Below, in pieces: positions 43,393 to 52,022 of a stretch of DNA of 64,000 bases. The translations under genes were made by a program, and so were the position numbers. Position 1 is the first letter of the stretch. The number at the start of each line of letters is the position of its first letter. Below the pieces are notes generated by a model that worked only from the letters and a program-made list of their open reading frames with translations, ran no database searches and was not told the DNA's origin. The DNA is from Thiohalomonas sp041685045 (lineage in GTDB: Bacteria; Pseudomonadota; Gammaproteobacteria; Thiohalomonadales; Thiohalomonadaceae): assembly GCA_041685045.1 (NCBI GenBank), contig JAWLGP010000006.1:62001-126000 (forward strand), in the 5' to 3' direction.

Positions 43393-43880
43393 CTCTTCGC
43401 CCTTTTCGCAGCGACGATGCGGCGGCTATCGTGCAGCTGCTGTTCGATACCGTGCACCGGGTCAATGCCCGCGATTACGCGCCGGAACAGCTACGGGCCT
43501 GGGTGCCCGAGGTCCCCGACGCGGCCGCTTGGTCGACCGAGCGCCTGGCGGGCCGCTTTGTCCTGGTGGCCGAGAGTGCCGGTACCGTGACCGGCTTTGC
43601 GACCCTGGGCGAAGGAGGGCTTGTCGATTGCCTGTTCGTGCACCACGACTGGCAGCGGCGCGGGGTAGGCCGCCATCTGCTGGCCGGCCTCGAAGCAGAG
43701 GCCAGGGCCCGGGGGTGGACGCAGCTGCACACCCAGGCGAGCATCACGGCCCAGCCCTTTTTCGCCGCCCAAGGGTTTTCCACGCTGAAAAAGCAGTCAG
43801 TTCAGCGGTGCGGGCAGGTGCTGACCAACTTCGTCATGGCCAAGGCGCTGATTGCATCCGAAGCCGCCGGCTCGGAATAA
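43389..43880 (+). CDS. GNAT family N-acetyltransferase
   Basis: It starts at a GTG overlapping the previous stop and has 163 residues. The GNAT core is 'GLVDCLFVHHDWQRRGVGRHLL', where the Q/R-x-x-G-x-G/A loop binds acetyl-CoA, followed by 'AQPFFAAQGF'. It transfers an acetyl group to an amine; the substrate is unknown. The stop codon lies inside the left outer arm of the 304-bp palindromic element, so that element inserted at, or has shaped, the end of this gene. Confidence 0.9.
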   Translation: MTLRPFRSDDAAAIVQLLFDTVHRVNARDYAPEQLRAWVPEVPDAAAWSTERLAGRFVLVAESAGTVTGFATLGEGGLVDCLFVHHDWQRRGVGRHLLAGLEAEARARGWTQLHTQASITAQPFFAAQGFSTLKKQSVQRCGQVLTNFVMAKALIASEAAGSE

Positions 43881-44180
43881 TCCTGGAAACGGCAGTTGAC
43901 CGCTTCACAGGTTCGGTAACGTGTTGAACAACGGGAGCATTCGGGCTTTTATGACTGTCACCCAAACGGTGAGAGCCAGGGTAAACGCATACTTTACCGA
44001 AGAGCGACGTAAGTCCTTGAAAGCAGGTGCGCTGTAAATACATCCCTGTACGCTCGACGGCCGCATCCCTGCGGCCGACGACCTGCTTTCAAGGACTTAC
44101 ATCGCTTGCAGCACGGCCGTGACGTTAGTATGTGTTCACCCTGCGGTGAGAGCGCGTCCAACTGCCGTTTCCAGGATAAT
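43877..44180. repeat. 304-bp nested palindromic element (three arm pairs plus central hairpin)
   Basis: Outer arms are 43877-43898 and 44159-44180 (one mismatch). Middle arms are 43977-43993 and 44127-44143 (two mismatches). Inner arms are 44003-44028 and 44081-44106 (26 bp, one mismatch). The centre is CGGCCGCA/TGCGGCCG at 44058-44077. Direct copies of CGGTGAGAGC sit at 43967 and 44144. It contains no gene and fills the space between the GNAT and glycosylase-like genes. The nesting suggests a MITE or a composite of stacked palindromic repeats. Confidence 0.85.
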
Positions 44181-44214
44181 GTCGTTCCTCGCCCGCTCAC
44201 TACCATAAATACCG

Positions 44215-44922
44215 ATGATTGCCGAACAGACTCGTCAAGCCTTCCGCACCCTCGCCCGCGACCTTCCCGGGGTCGACCTTGCCGTCTACGCGGCCACCGG
44301 CAAGGACCCGCTGGAGCCGGTGATCGGGCTTGGCGACCCGACAGTACGCATCGGCTTCTTCGGCCGCGACCCCGGTCGCGAGGAGGTGCAGCACGGCATG
44401 CCCTTCATTGGTGCCGGCGGCCAGAAGGTGCGCGCCGCCTGCCACGAACACCTGCACGGGGTGATGATGCCGGACTTCGCCGCCTCGCTGGCGGTCGGCA
44501 GCCATTTTTTCTGGGCCAACACGGTTCCCTACAAACCGGTCGGCAACAAGGCGTGGTCGATGAAGGTGAAGAAGCAGTTTCAGCCGCTGATCGCCGAACT
44601 GCTGTTGACCGCCTGGCAGGGTCGTGACCTGATCACCCTGGGCCGCGAGGCCTTTCTCTGGTTCGGCATCAACCAGTCCCGCGAGGCCCGTCAACGGCTG
44701 GAGGCGTTCTGGGAGCGCGACGATCGTTTCGACAGCTACATCGAGGTGGAACTGGCCGCCGGCGCCCTGCACCGCACGTTCCGGTTGCATCCGCTCCCCC
44801 ACCCCTCGCCGCTCAACGCCACCTGGTACAAGCGCTTTCCGCAGTTGCTGGCGGCGCGCCTGAGCCAGCTCGATGCCCGCCTGGGCAACCTGCGCCTGCC
44901 GCGCCCGGCGCTGTCGGCCTGA
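44215..44922 (+). CDS. Uracil-DNA-glycosylase superfamily protein
   Basis: The 235-residue protein has the two UDG-superfamily motifs: 'GFFGRDPGREEVQHGMPFIG' (motif 1 region, normally GExPGxxE) and 'HPLPHPSPLNATWY' (motif 2, H-P-S-P-L-N). It would excise uracil or another altered base, but the sub-family differs from the standard family 1, 4 or 5 sequences, so activity is uncertain. No clear ribosome site precedes the ATG. The cupin gene follows with a 1-bp gap, so the two are probably one transcript. Confidence 0.82.
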   Translation: MIAEQTRQAFRTLARDLPGVDLAVYAATGKDPLEPVIGLGDPTVRIGFFGRDPGREEVQHGMPFIGAGGQKVRAACHEHLHGVMMPDFAASLAVGSHFFWANTVPYKPVGNKAWSMKVKKQFQPLIAELLLTAWQGRDLITLGREAFLWFGINQSREARQRLEAFWERDDRFDSYIEVELAAGALHRTFRLHPLPHPSPLNATWYKRFPQLLAARLSQLDARLGNLRLPRPALSA

Positions 44923-44923
44923 C

Positions 44924-45247
44924 ATGGACAGCGGCAACCTGCTGGCGCAATTTCCCGAAGATCGCTCGCAGGAGCACGTCGAAACCCTCCTGGCCCGCCC
45001 GGGGCTGCGCCTGGAGCGCATCGTCTCCCATGGCCAGGCCACACCGGATGGCGTCTGGTACGACCAGACCACCGAGGAGTGGGTGCTGCTGATCGCCGGC
45101 GCCGCCGCCCTTCGCATCGAAGGTGAGGTCGAGGCGCGTCGCCTGCGTGTGGGCGACTGGATCCGCCTCCCGGCCCACTGCCGCCACCGGGTGGAGTGGA
45201 CCGCCCCGGATTGTGAAACGGTCTGGTTGGCCCTCCACTACCCCTGA
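44924..45247 (+). CDS. Small cupin-domain protein
   Basis: This 107-residue single cupin has motif 1 residues around 'TPDGVWYDQTTEEWVLLIAG' and motif 2 'GDWIRLPAHCRHRVEW', with His/Glu positions suitable for one metal. It resembles the cupins annotated as cupin domain/phosphoribosylaminoimidazole carboxylase-like; the reaction is unknown. It starts 1 bp after the glycosylase-like gene and converges with the DUF486 gene. Confidence 0.83.
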   Translation: MDSGNLLAQFPEDRSQEHVETLLARPGLRLERIVSHGQATPDGVWYDQTTEEWVLLIAGAAALRIEGEVEARRLRVGDWIRLPAHCRHRVEWTAPDCETVWLALHYP

Positions 45248-45304
45248 ATCGCCTTCTCGCCTGCACGAAAGCCGGCAGGCCCCGCCTTGACAGCATTCAG
45301 CCAG

Positions 45305-45661
45305 TCACGCCAGGGCCAGCTTCGGGCGGAACACGAAATAGACCGCCGCCATGATGCAGAGTGCCGCCCACAGGTAGTCCAGATGCGATTTCTCCTTGAG
45401 GTAAAAAACCGCAAACGGTACGAATACCGACAGGGTGATCGCCTCCTGCAGGATCTTAAGCTGCCCCACCGATAGCACCTGGTGCCCGATCCGGTTTGCG
45501 GGCACCTGCAGCAGGTACTCGAAAAAAGCGATGGACCAGCTGACCAGGACCGCCGCTAGCCAGGGCTTGTTCGGCATCGCCTTGAGGTGCCCGTACCAGG
45601 CGAAGGTCATGAAGATATTGCTGAGGAGTAACAGCAGGGTGGTGGTGAGCAGGGTAGTCAT
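45305..45661 (-). CDS. DUF486 family (DMT-like) membrane protein
   Basis: The 118-residue protein has four predicted transmembrane helices, the length and signature of DUF486: 'SNIFMTFAWYGHLK', 'SWSIAFFEYLLQVPANRIG' and 'LKILQEAITLSVFVPFAVFYL'. It sits in the cytoplasmic membrane and probably pairs up like small drug/metabolite transporters; the substrate is unknown. The ATG at 45661 is chosen because the family starts just before the first helix. Confidence 0.9.
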   Translation of the reverse strand: MTTLLTTTLLLLLSNIFMTFAWYGHLKAMPNKPWLAAVLVSWSIAFFEYLLQVPANRIGHQVLSVGQLKILQEAITLSVFVPFAVFYLKEKSHLDYLWAALCIMAAVYFVFRPKLALA

Positions 45662-45802
45662 GCCGGGGATCTCGACGGCACCGGCCGGTGCCGCGTCAAT
45701 GTAGTGCCGGCCGCGTCCTCGGGCAAGAGGCCCGTGCGGGTGCTTGATGTGCGGGGCCGATTCCCCCATTGTGGGGCGACGCAGATGATGAGTCGCCCAG
45801 CG

Positions 45803-46153
45803 ATGTCCGACAGTATCGAGCAGTTGACCTCCCGCCTGCGGGAATTTGCCCGTGCCCGCGATTGGGAGCAGTTTCATTCCCCGAAAAACCTCTCCATGGC
45901 ACTGATTGCCGAGGCCGCCGAACTGGTGGAGCACTTTCAGTGGCTGACCGAGGAACAGAGCCGCGCCCTTGCCCCCGAGCGGCTGCGGCAAGTGGAGTTG
46001 GAGCTGGCGGACATCTTTATCTTCCTGATTCGGTGCGCCGACCAGCTGGGGGTTGACCTGGTGCGCGCCGCCAACGAAAAGACCGACATCAACGAGCAGC
46101 GTTATCCTGCCGAAAAGGTGCGTGGCAGCGCGCGAAAGGCATCGGAATACTGA
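45803..46153 (+). CDS. MazG-like nucleotide pyrophosphohydrolase
   Basis: The 116-residue all-alpha protein has 'ALIAEAAELVEHFQW' (E-x-x-E) and 'ELADIFIFLIRCADQ' (E-x-x-D), the metal-binding helices of the dCTPase/RS21-C6 branch of the MazG superfamily. It hydrolyses (d)NTPs to monophosphates, cleaning the nucleotide pool. Other in-frame ATGs at 45785 and 45788 would add five or six residues; no start has a clear ribosome site. Confidence 0.88.
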   Translation: MSDSIEQLTSRLREFARARDWEQFHSPKNLSMALIAEAAELVEHFQWLTEEQSRALAPERLRQVELELADIFIFLIRCADQLGVDLVRAANEKTDINEQRYPAEKVRGSARKASEY

Positions 46154-46226
46154 GCAGCGATTCTTGGTTTTTGTACGGGGCAGTCGCTATCCTAGGCATG
46201 AAGCCCCGGATCGCGAGGAGCAACGG

Positions 46227-46472
46227 ATGGTTGACCGAATCAGTGCGCCTCACGTCGGCGCGCCGGACCCGGAGAAGCGCAACTCCCCTGTGATCGAGGA
46301 GACGGCCGAGGATTTCGAGGTCTCCGCGATGGAGGCGGTCGAGTCCCCCGTCTGCTACTTCAATGGTGCCGCGTATCGCAGTCAGAGTCATGTCTGTAGC
46401 GGAGACGAACTACTGCGTTGTGAACAGGGAAGATGGGTCCGCACCGGTTCGTGCGATCCGGATAACCCCTGA
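46227..46472 (+). CDS. Small acidic protein with C-terminal Cys motif (DUF1496-like)
   Basis: The 81-residue protein starts at ATG 46227, preceded by 'GAGGAGCAACGG'. The first half is acidic and probably disordered. The second half carries 'VCYFNGAAYRSQSHVCSGDELLRC...W...C', four Cys in a pattern like the small DUF1496 domain. No signal peptide is seen, so the Cys may bind metal rather than form disulfides. It lies 70 bp upstream of cyaA. Family assignment is tentative. Confidence 0.6.
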   Translation: MVDRISAPHVGAPDPEKRNSPVIEETAEDFEVSAMEAVESPVCYFNGAAYRSQSHVCSGDELLRCEQGRWVRTGSCDPDNP

Positions 46473-46542
46473 GCCTCGGCCTGGCTAGCCAGCCAACCCT
46501 GGAGCCGCCCGAAAGCCGCGCACTCCTGGAGCTGTTGATACC

Positions 46543-49395
46543 GTGGAAAATCTCAGCGGAAGTGCGCGGTTGCCTGCTGTGTTCGACACAGCCGGCATCG
46601 ATTTTCCCGCCATTCAGCAGCGCTTTCTGGCGATCAACTCCGCTCGTCTGGCACGCATCCGCGACACACTGCGCGAGCGTCAGGCGGCATTTCTCGACCT
46701 GCTGCCTCTGCTGTTCGAAGTCAACCACCCGCTGCTGCCCGGCTATGTCTCGGGTCAGACCCCGGCGGGCATCGTCGGTTATGACCCCGGCGGCGAGACC
46801 TTGCAGCTGGCCAGGCGTCTAGCCCGGAGCTTCCAGTACCGCAAGTCGATGCGGCCGGAGTACCCGATCCTCGCCATTTACCTGATGGGCAGCCCGGGTA
46901 CCGTCGCCTACTCGGAAGAGAGCGATTTCGACGTCTGGCTGTGCCACGACCCGCGCCTGTCCGAAGAGGATCTCGAGCAACTGCGGCAGAAGGTGGCGGG
47001 AGTCGAGCGCTGGGCGGCGAGCCTCGAACTCGAGGTCCACGTGTTTCCGGTCAATGCGGAAGCCTTTCGCAGCGGCGAGACCTCGGCCCTCAGCTCCGAG
47101 AGCAGCGGCAGCGCTCAGAAACACCTGCTACTGGAGGAGTTCTATCGTACCGGCGTGCTGGTGGCAGGGCGCTTTCCGCTCTGGTGGCTGGTCCCTCCCG
47201 AATATGAAGCCGATTACGATTCGTTTGCCGAAGAGCTGATAAGCCGAAGGTTCAAGCCGGGCAGGGAGTCCATCGATTTCGGTGGGCTCGGCCATGTGGC
47301 GGCGGAAGAGTTTTTTGGCGCCGCCGTGTGGCAGCTTTCCAAAGGTATCGACTCGCCCTACAAGTCGGCGCTAAAACTGCTGTTGATCGAGGCGTACGCC
47401 AACGAGTATCCCTACATCAACCTGTTGAGCCTTCAGTTCAAACAGCGGATATACGATGGAGAGGAGGACCTAAACCGGCTCGACCCTTATCTGATGATGC
47501 TGGACAAGGTCGAAGAGTATCTACGCAACCGCAACGAACCCGAGCGGCTGGAATTGGCGCGTCGCTGCTTCTATTTCAAGGTCAATGATCGGCTCAGTTC
47601 CGATGGCCGTGAGCACAACTGGCGGCGCCGCCTGTTGAACCAGCGGGTTCGGAGCTGGGGTTGGTCCCGCACCGACCTGGCGGTGATGGACGTCCGCGAC
47701 CACTGGAAGGTACAGCATGTCACCGAGGAGCGGCGCACCCTTTTCGCCGCGCTGGCGGCCAGCTACCGCTTCCTCTCGGATTTTGCGCGCCGCTATGCCG
47801 GTATCGCCATGATCAGTGAACGCGACCTCACGGTCCTCGGGCGCAAGCTCTACTCCGCCTATGAGCGCAAGGCGGGCAAAATCGAACTGCTCAACCGCGG
47901 CATTACCAGCGATCTTCGCGAGACACACCTGACGGTACACGAGGCATTCGACGACAACCGGCAGCCGATCTGGATCCTCTATTCCGGAGTCGTGCCGCCC
48001 GATCGCATGCGCAGCGAAACGCCTTTGAAACGAATGCGCAGTCTGGTCGAGCTGGCGAGCTGGTGTTATTTCAACGGCATTCTCGACAAGAGCACAGCCG
48101 TCGGTGTCTATCAGCACGGCAGCGGCCTGACCGCCAGAGACTTCTATGCCCTTATCGACCATCTGCACGCGGCCTTTCCGCTGGAGCGCTTCAACACCGG
48201 CTCCATCGATGCCTTTGGACGACCGGCCCGGGTCGAAACCGCCGCGCTCTTCGTCAACATTGGCATCAAGGCCGGGGATCGCGCGACGCTCGCACGGGAT
48301 GTCGGCAAGGCAGGCAGTTCCGATGCGCTGAGTTTCGGTATCCACGGTGACAACCTGCTGATCAGCCTCGACCAGGTGATGATCTCCAGTTGGCACGAAG
48401 TGACCACCTATCGCTACTCGGGAGCGAAGGGACTGGCGGAGTGCCTACGCGAATACCTGAAGTGGGCGCCGCCGTCGTCCGGACGGATACCGCCGCCGAT
48501 CACGGCCCACGGCCTCTCGTCTTACAAGGGGATGACTGTCAGCCATCGGCTGGTTGAGTTGTTCAACGAAGTGATCGCCTGCTACTACAGTGGCAAGAAT
48601 CCGCTCGAGACCCGCTACGTGTTCGCCGCCGGTCACGGCTTTTTCGTCCTTCAGTTCGAGGGTGATACCTTGCGCTACAAGGCGCTGGAGAGCGTCGGCG
48701 GGCTGCTGAAATTTCTCGGCTGGCCACAACGGGTTTTCAGCCCCGTGGTCATCGATCGTCATGCGCTACGGCGCACGGCGTTGCCGCTAATCTATTCGCG
48801 CAACAAATCCGGCTATGTTCAGTTCTTCTATCGTCCGATGGGCAACGAGGTGGAGGTGCATGTGCTGGACGAGCGCGGCTCGCTGTTTTTCCAGCGCACC
48901 AGCTTTTTCAGCAGCGCCACGCTGTTGAATCAGTTCAGCCGGTTTTTTGAGGCGGTTTTGAACAGGATGAACTTCCTGATGCAGGATGGCGAGACGGTCG
49001 CCTCGGCCGAGGGGGTGGAGTTTTTCGCCGTCGGGCGGGATGCGGTCGGCAATCTGTTGCTCGACCGCAAGGCCCCGGAGTTCGGTCCCCACGAACATCA
49101 GTATTTCAGTCTGCAGGTGATGGTGGATGTGGACGAGACGGGGACGACTGTCTTCACCCTTTACTGCAACGACCGTGAGTTCTCGACGCTCGAGTACGGT
49201 AGGGGGCTGTTCAATGCGGTGGCCGACTATGTCCTGGACCTGCGCAAGAGCGGCAAGCCTTACCCGATCTACATCACCGACATCAGCATGGCGCGTCCGG
49301 TACTGGGTGATCAGGTCGATAAAATGCAGACCGTGCAATTCCTGACCTACAAACTGCGCATCGAGGAACAGCTCAACCGGGCCATGTCGCGTTAG
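46543..49395 (+). CDS. cyaA: Class I adenylate cyclase
   Basis: Starting at GTG 46543, the protein has 950 residues, close to the enterobacterial class I cyclase (about 850) with extra length. The catalytic half (about 1-470) holds 'LMGSPGTVAYSEESDFDVWLCHD', the G-S-x(n)-D-x-D nucleotidyltransferase-like site, and 'HLLLEEFYRTGVLVAG', which aligns closely with E. coli CyaA. The C-terminal half is the regulatory region. It makes cAMP for CRP-type control; no crp gene is seen nearby. It converges with the DUF302 gene, overlapping it by 4 bp. Confidence 0.93.
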   Translation: MENLSGSARLPAVFDTAGIDFPAIQQRFLAINSARLARIRDTLRERQAAFLDLLPLLFEVNHPLLPGYVSGQTPAGIVGYDPGGETLQLARRLARSFQYRKSMRPEYPILAIYLMGSPGTVAYSEESDFDVWLCHDPRLSEEDLEQLRQKVAGVERWAASLELEVHVFPVNAEAFRSGETSALSSESSGSAQKHLLLEEFYRTGVLVAGRFPLWWLVPPEYEADYDSFAEELISRRFKPGRESIDFGGLGHVAAEEFFGAAVWQLSKGIDSPYKSALKLLLIEAYANEYPYINLLSLQFKQRIYDGEEDLNRLDPYLMMLDKVEEYLRNRNEPERLELARRCFYFKVNDRLSSDGREHNWRRRLLNQRVRSWGWSRTDLAVMDVRDHWKVQHVTEERRTLFAALAASYRFLSDFARRYAGIAMISERDLTVLGRKLYSAYERKAGKIELLNRGITSDLRETHLTVHEAFDDNRQPIWILYSGVVPPDRMRSETPLKRMRSLVELASWCYFNGILDKSTAVGVYQHGSGLTARDFYALIDHLHAAFPLERFNTGSIDAFGRPARVETAALFVNIGIKAGDRATLARDVGKAGSSDALSFGIHGDNLLISLDQVMISSWHEVTTYRYSGAKGLAECLREYLKWAPPSSGRIPPPITAHGLSSYKGMTVSHRLVELFNEVIACYYSGKNPLETRYVFAAGHGFFVLQFEGDTLRYKALESVGGLLKFLGWPQRVFSPVVIDRHALRRTALPLIYSRNKSGYVQFFYRPMGNEVEVHVLDERGSLFFQRTSFFSSATLLNQFSRFFEAVLNRMNFLMQDGETVASAEGVEFFAVGRDAVGNLLLDRKAPEFGPHEHQYFSLQVMVDVDETGTTVFTLYCNDREFSTLEYGRGLFNAVADYVLDLRKSGKPYPIYITDISMARPVLGDQVDKMQTVQFLTYKLRIEEQLNRAMSR

Positions 49396-49850
49396 TCGGG
49401 CGCCCCGGCAAGTGCGTCAAAGATCGCCTGCAAGTCCCGGCGCCAGCGATCAAAGATAGCGCGCTCCTCAGGTTCACTCACCAGTTCCTTGTAGAGCGAC
49501 GGGTCCACCGCCACCAGGAGCGTTTCCTCGCCCTCGGCAAACAGGGTGATTTGCTGAGGCAGATAAGGGATGAGTTGCGGATAGTTTGCTGTCAGCCGCC
49601 GCACCTCCTGTGGACGGCCAAAAAAGACGATGCGGTAGCGATCGGTCTCGAACCCGCTCTGGGTCAGGCCGATGTCTACTCGCTGCACCCGCGAAACCTG
49701 ATAGCCGTGTTCGCCAATCGCGGTCTGTAGGTCCAGCATGGTCTCCGGAAACGACTGGTGGGAACGCACCATCAGCAGACTTTGCGCCTGCAACGGGCTC
49801 GCCGACGCCAGTGCCAGCAAGAGTGTCAGGAGTCTGGTACGCCAACTCAC
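49392..49850 (-). CDS. Exported DUF302 domain protein
   Basis: The 152-residue protein has a signal peptide (about 1-22, 'LLLALASASPLQAQS') and a DUF302-type domain ('SFPETMLDLQTAIGEHGYQV', 'YRIVFFGRPQEV', 'LIPYLPQQITLF'). It is probably periplasmic. Its start overlaps the stop of the cytochrome c/DUF302 gene (4 bp), so the two are coupled. The stop overlaps cyaA on the opposite strand. DUF302 proteins are frequent in sulfur- and metal-oxidising bacteria, but the function is not known. Confidence 0.83.
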   Translation of the reverse strand: MSWRTRLLTLLLALASASPLQAQSLLMVRSHQSFPETMLDLQTAIGEHGYQVSRVQRVDIGLTQSGFETDRYRIVFFGRPQEVRRLTANYPQLIPYLPQQITLFAEGEETLLVAVDPSLYKELVSEPEERAIFDRWRRDLQAIFDALAGAPD

Positions 49851-50884
49851 AGGGTGGCCTCCTCCATTATGGCGACATAGGTGTCGTACATTTGCGCGCA
49901 GGGCGCCTCAAGGGAGCTGTTGTTGAAGAACTGAGCCATGAACTTGGGGTTGATGGACATGAGCGAAACGGTGCCGTCGGCGCGCTCGACGACTGTCACC
50001 CGGCATGGCATGAAGAGGCCAACCCGCGGATCGAGCTTCATCGCCTCGTTGATCAGGTTGAAATTGCAGAAGTAGACAATGCGCTGGTTGGCATTCTCCT
50101 CGTCTTGTGGGAACAGCCCGAATTCCAGATTCTGCTCGCGGATAATGCGGAAATTCTTTCCGGTCGCCGCACGCTTGAGGGCTTCCACCGACTCCTCGAC
50201 ACCGTAAGGTGACGCATACTCCAGATACGGGGGCTCGTCCGCATGGGCCTCGAACGGGATCGGTGTCGCCTCGAAGCCGCGCACGTAAGCCACGATGTCC
50301 TCGATCTCCTGTTCCGTCAGCCCTTGCTCCAAAAACGAGACCATCGGGGTGCCGGCACGGCCTTCCATGAGGGTCTGTTTGATCATTTGATCGGTTGCCG
50401 CGTCCAGAAATGCGGCATTGTTGAGTGCCGGTGCGATGATGGGCAGTGCCCGCGAGCGGGAGAAGGTGACGCCGGTTCCCGCCCCTCCCTGTCCTCGGTC
50501 GCCATGACAGTTCGCGCAGTGTTGGGCAAACAGTGGTGCGCCGCGTTGGCGGTCCCCCGCCACCGGGCGGGTGTCGTGCGCGGGCACCTTGCTGCCGTCC
50601 GGCATCCAGGAACGGATATGGCCGATGATCGCCGCCACCTCCGCGTCGTCGAGCTGAGAGAAGGCCGGCATCACCCGGCCCGGGCGGCCGGTACGGATGG
50701 TGGTTTCCAGGTAGTGGTCGCTGACGGTGCCGAGAAAAGCCGGCAGCGCCAACGGAACCCCCACGCCGCCGGTACCGACTTCACCGTGGCAAGCCGAACA
50801 ATGGCGCGTGTAGAGGTCGCTGCCATTCGGGCCCGCGTGGGCGGAAAGGGTGGCCAGTGCGATCAGCAGTACCAGCGGTCTCAT
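49847..50884 (-). CDS. Di-haem cytochrome c fused to a DUF302 domain
   Basis: The 345-residue protein has a signal peptide (1-17) and two class I cytochrome c domains with haem sites 'CSACH' (about residue 29) and 'CANCH' (about residue 122). Each has a later Met ligand candidate ('GRVMPAF', 'GTPMVSF'). From about residue 215 to 340 a DUF302-like domain follows ('NLEFGLFPQ', 'NFNLINEAMKLDPRVGLFMPC'). It should be a periplasmic electron-transfer protein. The second, unfused DUF302 gene is translationally coupled downstream. The partner oxidase or donor is unknown. Confidence 0.87.
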   Translation of the reverse strand: MRPLVLLIALATLSAHAGPNGSDLYTRHCSACHGEVGTGGVGVPLALPAFLGTVSDHYLETTIRTGRPGRVMPAFSQLDDAEVAAIIGHIRSWMPDGSKVPAHDTRPVAGDRQRGAPLFAQHCANCHGDRGQGGAGTGVTFSRSRALPIIAPALNNAAFLDAATDQMIKQTLMEGRAGTPMVSFLEQGLTEQEIEDIVAYVRGFEATPIPFEAHADEPPYLEYASPYGVEESVEALKRAATGKNFRIIREQNLEFGLFPQDEENANQRIVYFCNFNLINEAMKLDPRVGLFMPCRVTVVERADGTVSLMSINPKFMAQFFNNSSLEAPCAQMYDTYVAIMEEATL

Positions 50885-51023
50885 ACCTTTTTTCTTCTCG
50901 ATGGGGTATCGTCGCTATAAGTTAGCAAAGGCTAATAAACTAACATTGTCATATGTCAAAATTGTTCACGCCCCATTGTTGCGGAACACCCCGCTGGATG
51001 TACAGCAAACGACTGGAGGTATG

Positions 51024-51617
51024 ATGGAACGGCCGTTTTCCGAGTCCTGCGAACAGAACAAGGGCCCGCTATTGGCGGTCCTTACATCCATACTGCGCAA
51101 TAGTCAGCGTGTGTTGGAAGTGGGAAGCGGTACCGGCCAGCATGCGGTGTGGTTTGGTCGGCACTTGGAGCATCTGCAGTGGCAGACCACTGAGCTGACG
51201 CAGAACCACGCCGGGATTCACGCTTGGCTGGCCGAGGCGTCCGACAACGTGTTGCCCCCGCTGGAATTGGAGGTGTGTCGCGCCCGCTGGGCCGAACTGG
51301 CTCCGTATGACGCCGTGTTCAGCGCCAACACCACTCATATCATGCCCTGGCCGGCGGTGAAGTGTCTGTTTGCGGGCGTTGGGATCCTGCTGCCGACGGG
51401 CGGCGTTTTCGCGCTTTATGGCCCGTTCAACTACGAGGGTCGTTATACCAGCGAAAGCAATGCGCGCTTCGATGACTGGCTCAAGCAGCGGGACCCGGCG
51501 AGTGGTATTCGTGACTTCGAAGCGCTGGATGAGTTGGCGGACCGGGCCGGGATGGTACTGATGAACGACTTTGAAATGCCGGCCAACAACCGCACGCTGG
51601 TTTGGCGCAAGCGCTGA
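51024..51617 (+). CDS. DUF938 methyltransferase-like protein
   Basis: The 197-residue protein has the DUF938 layout: 'RPFSESCEQNKGPLLAVL' at the N-terminus, motif I 'VLEVGSGTGQHAVWFG', 'YDAVFSANTTHIMPW' and 'FALYGPFNYEGRYTSESN'. It is a class I SAM-methyltransferase-like cytoplasmic protein with unknown substrate. Two adjacent ATGs (51021, 51024) follow GGAGGT at 51015-51020; spacing favours the second. It is divergent from the cytochrome c gene. Confidence 0.9.
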   Translation: MERPFSESCEQNKGPLLAVLTSILRNSQRVLEVGSGTGQHAVWFGRHLEHLQWQTTELTQNHAGIHAWLAEASDNVLPPLELEVCRARWAELAPYDAVFSANTTHIMPWPAVKCLFAGVGILLPTGGVFALYGPFNYEGRYTSESNARFDDWLKQRDPASGIRDFEALDELADRAGMVLMNDFEMPANNRTLVWRKR

Positions 51618-51624
51618 AAACGGC

Positions 51625-51999
51625 TCAATCCCAGCGCTTGAACCGTTTCCGGCAATAGGCGAGCAGGCGGTCGTATTCGGGGAAGTGGAGCTGGAAACTC
51701 TCTTCCGCGGGTGCGTCGTATTCGCAGTAGTCGTTCGAGTGGCCGCGGCAGATCGTCGGCCGCTGCGCGTAAATGCCGCAGCGGCCGTCCGGCATCAGGT
51801 GGGAACAGCGGCTGTTGAACAGCAGGAACCAGCCGTCTTCGTCCTTGTAGGCCTCCACCCCTTCGTGGGAGACCTGCCACAACAGCAGCTCGAAATCGGC
51901 CTTCGAGCGCGGTGTCGGCAGGTGTTGGGTGACATAGGTGCAGCACTTGGAGCCGTGACAAAGGCTGCACTTGTTTTCCGGGGTGATGGGGGGCTTCAT
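51625..51999 (-). CDS. YkgJ family cysteine-cluster protein
   Basis: The 124-residue protein has the Cys set expected of the family: 'CSLCHGSKCC', 'RCSHLMPDGRCGIYAQRPTIC' and a final 'YCEYD', probably binding zinc or an Fe-S cluster. The function is unknown. ATG 51999 is preferred; a GTG at 52005 would add two residues. It converges closely with the DUF938 gene (7-bp gap) and lies 23 bp past the rhlB stop on the same strand. Confidence 0.9.
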   Translation of the reverse strand: MKPPITPENKCSLCHGSKCCTYVTQHLPTPRSKADFELLLWQVSHEGVEAYKDEDGWFLLFNSRCSHLMPDGRCGIYAQRPTICRGHSNDYCEYDAPAEESFQLHFPEYDRLLAYCRKRFKRWD

Positions 52000-52022
52000 G
52001 CTCACATTCCGCCGTTCCGGAG

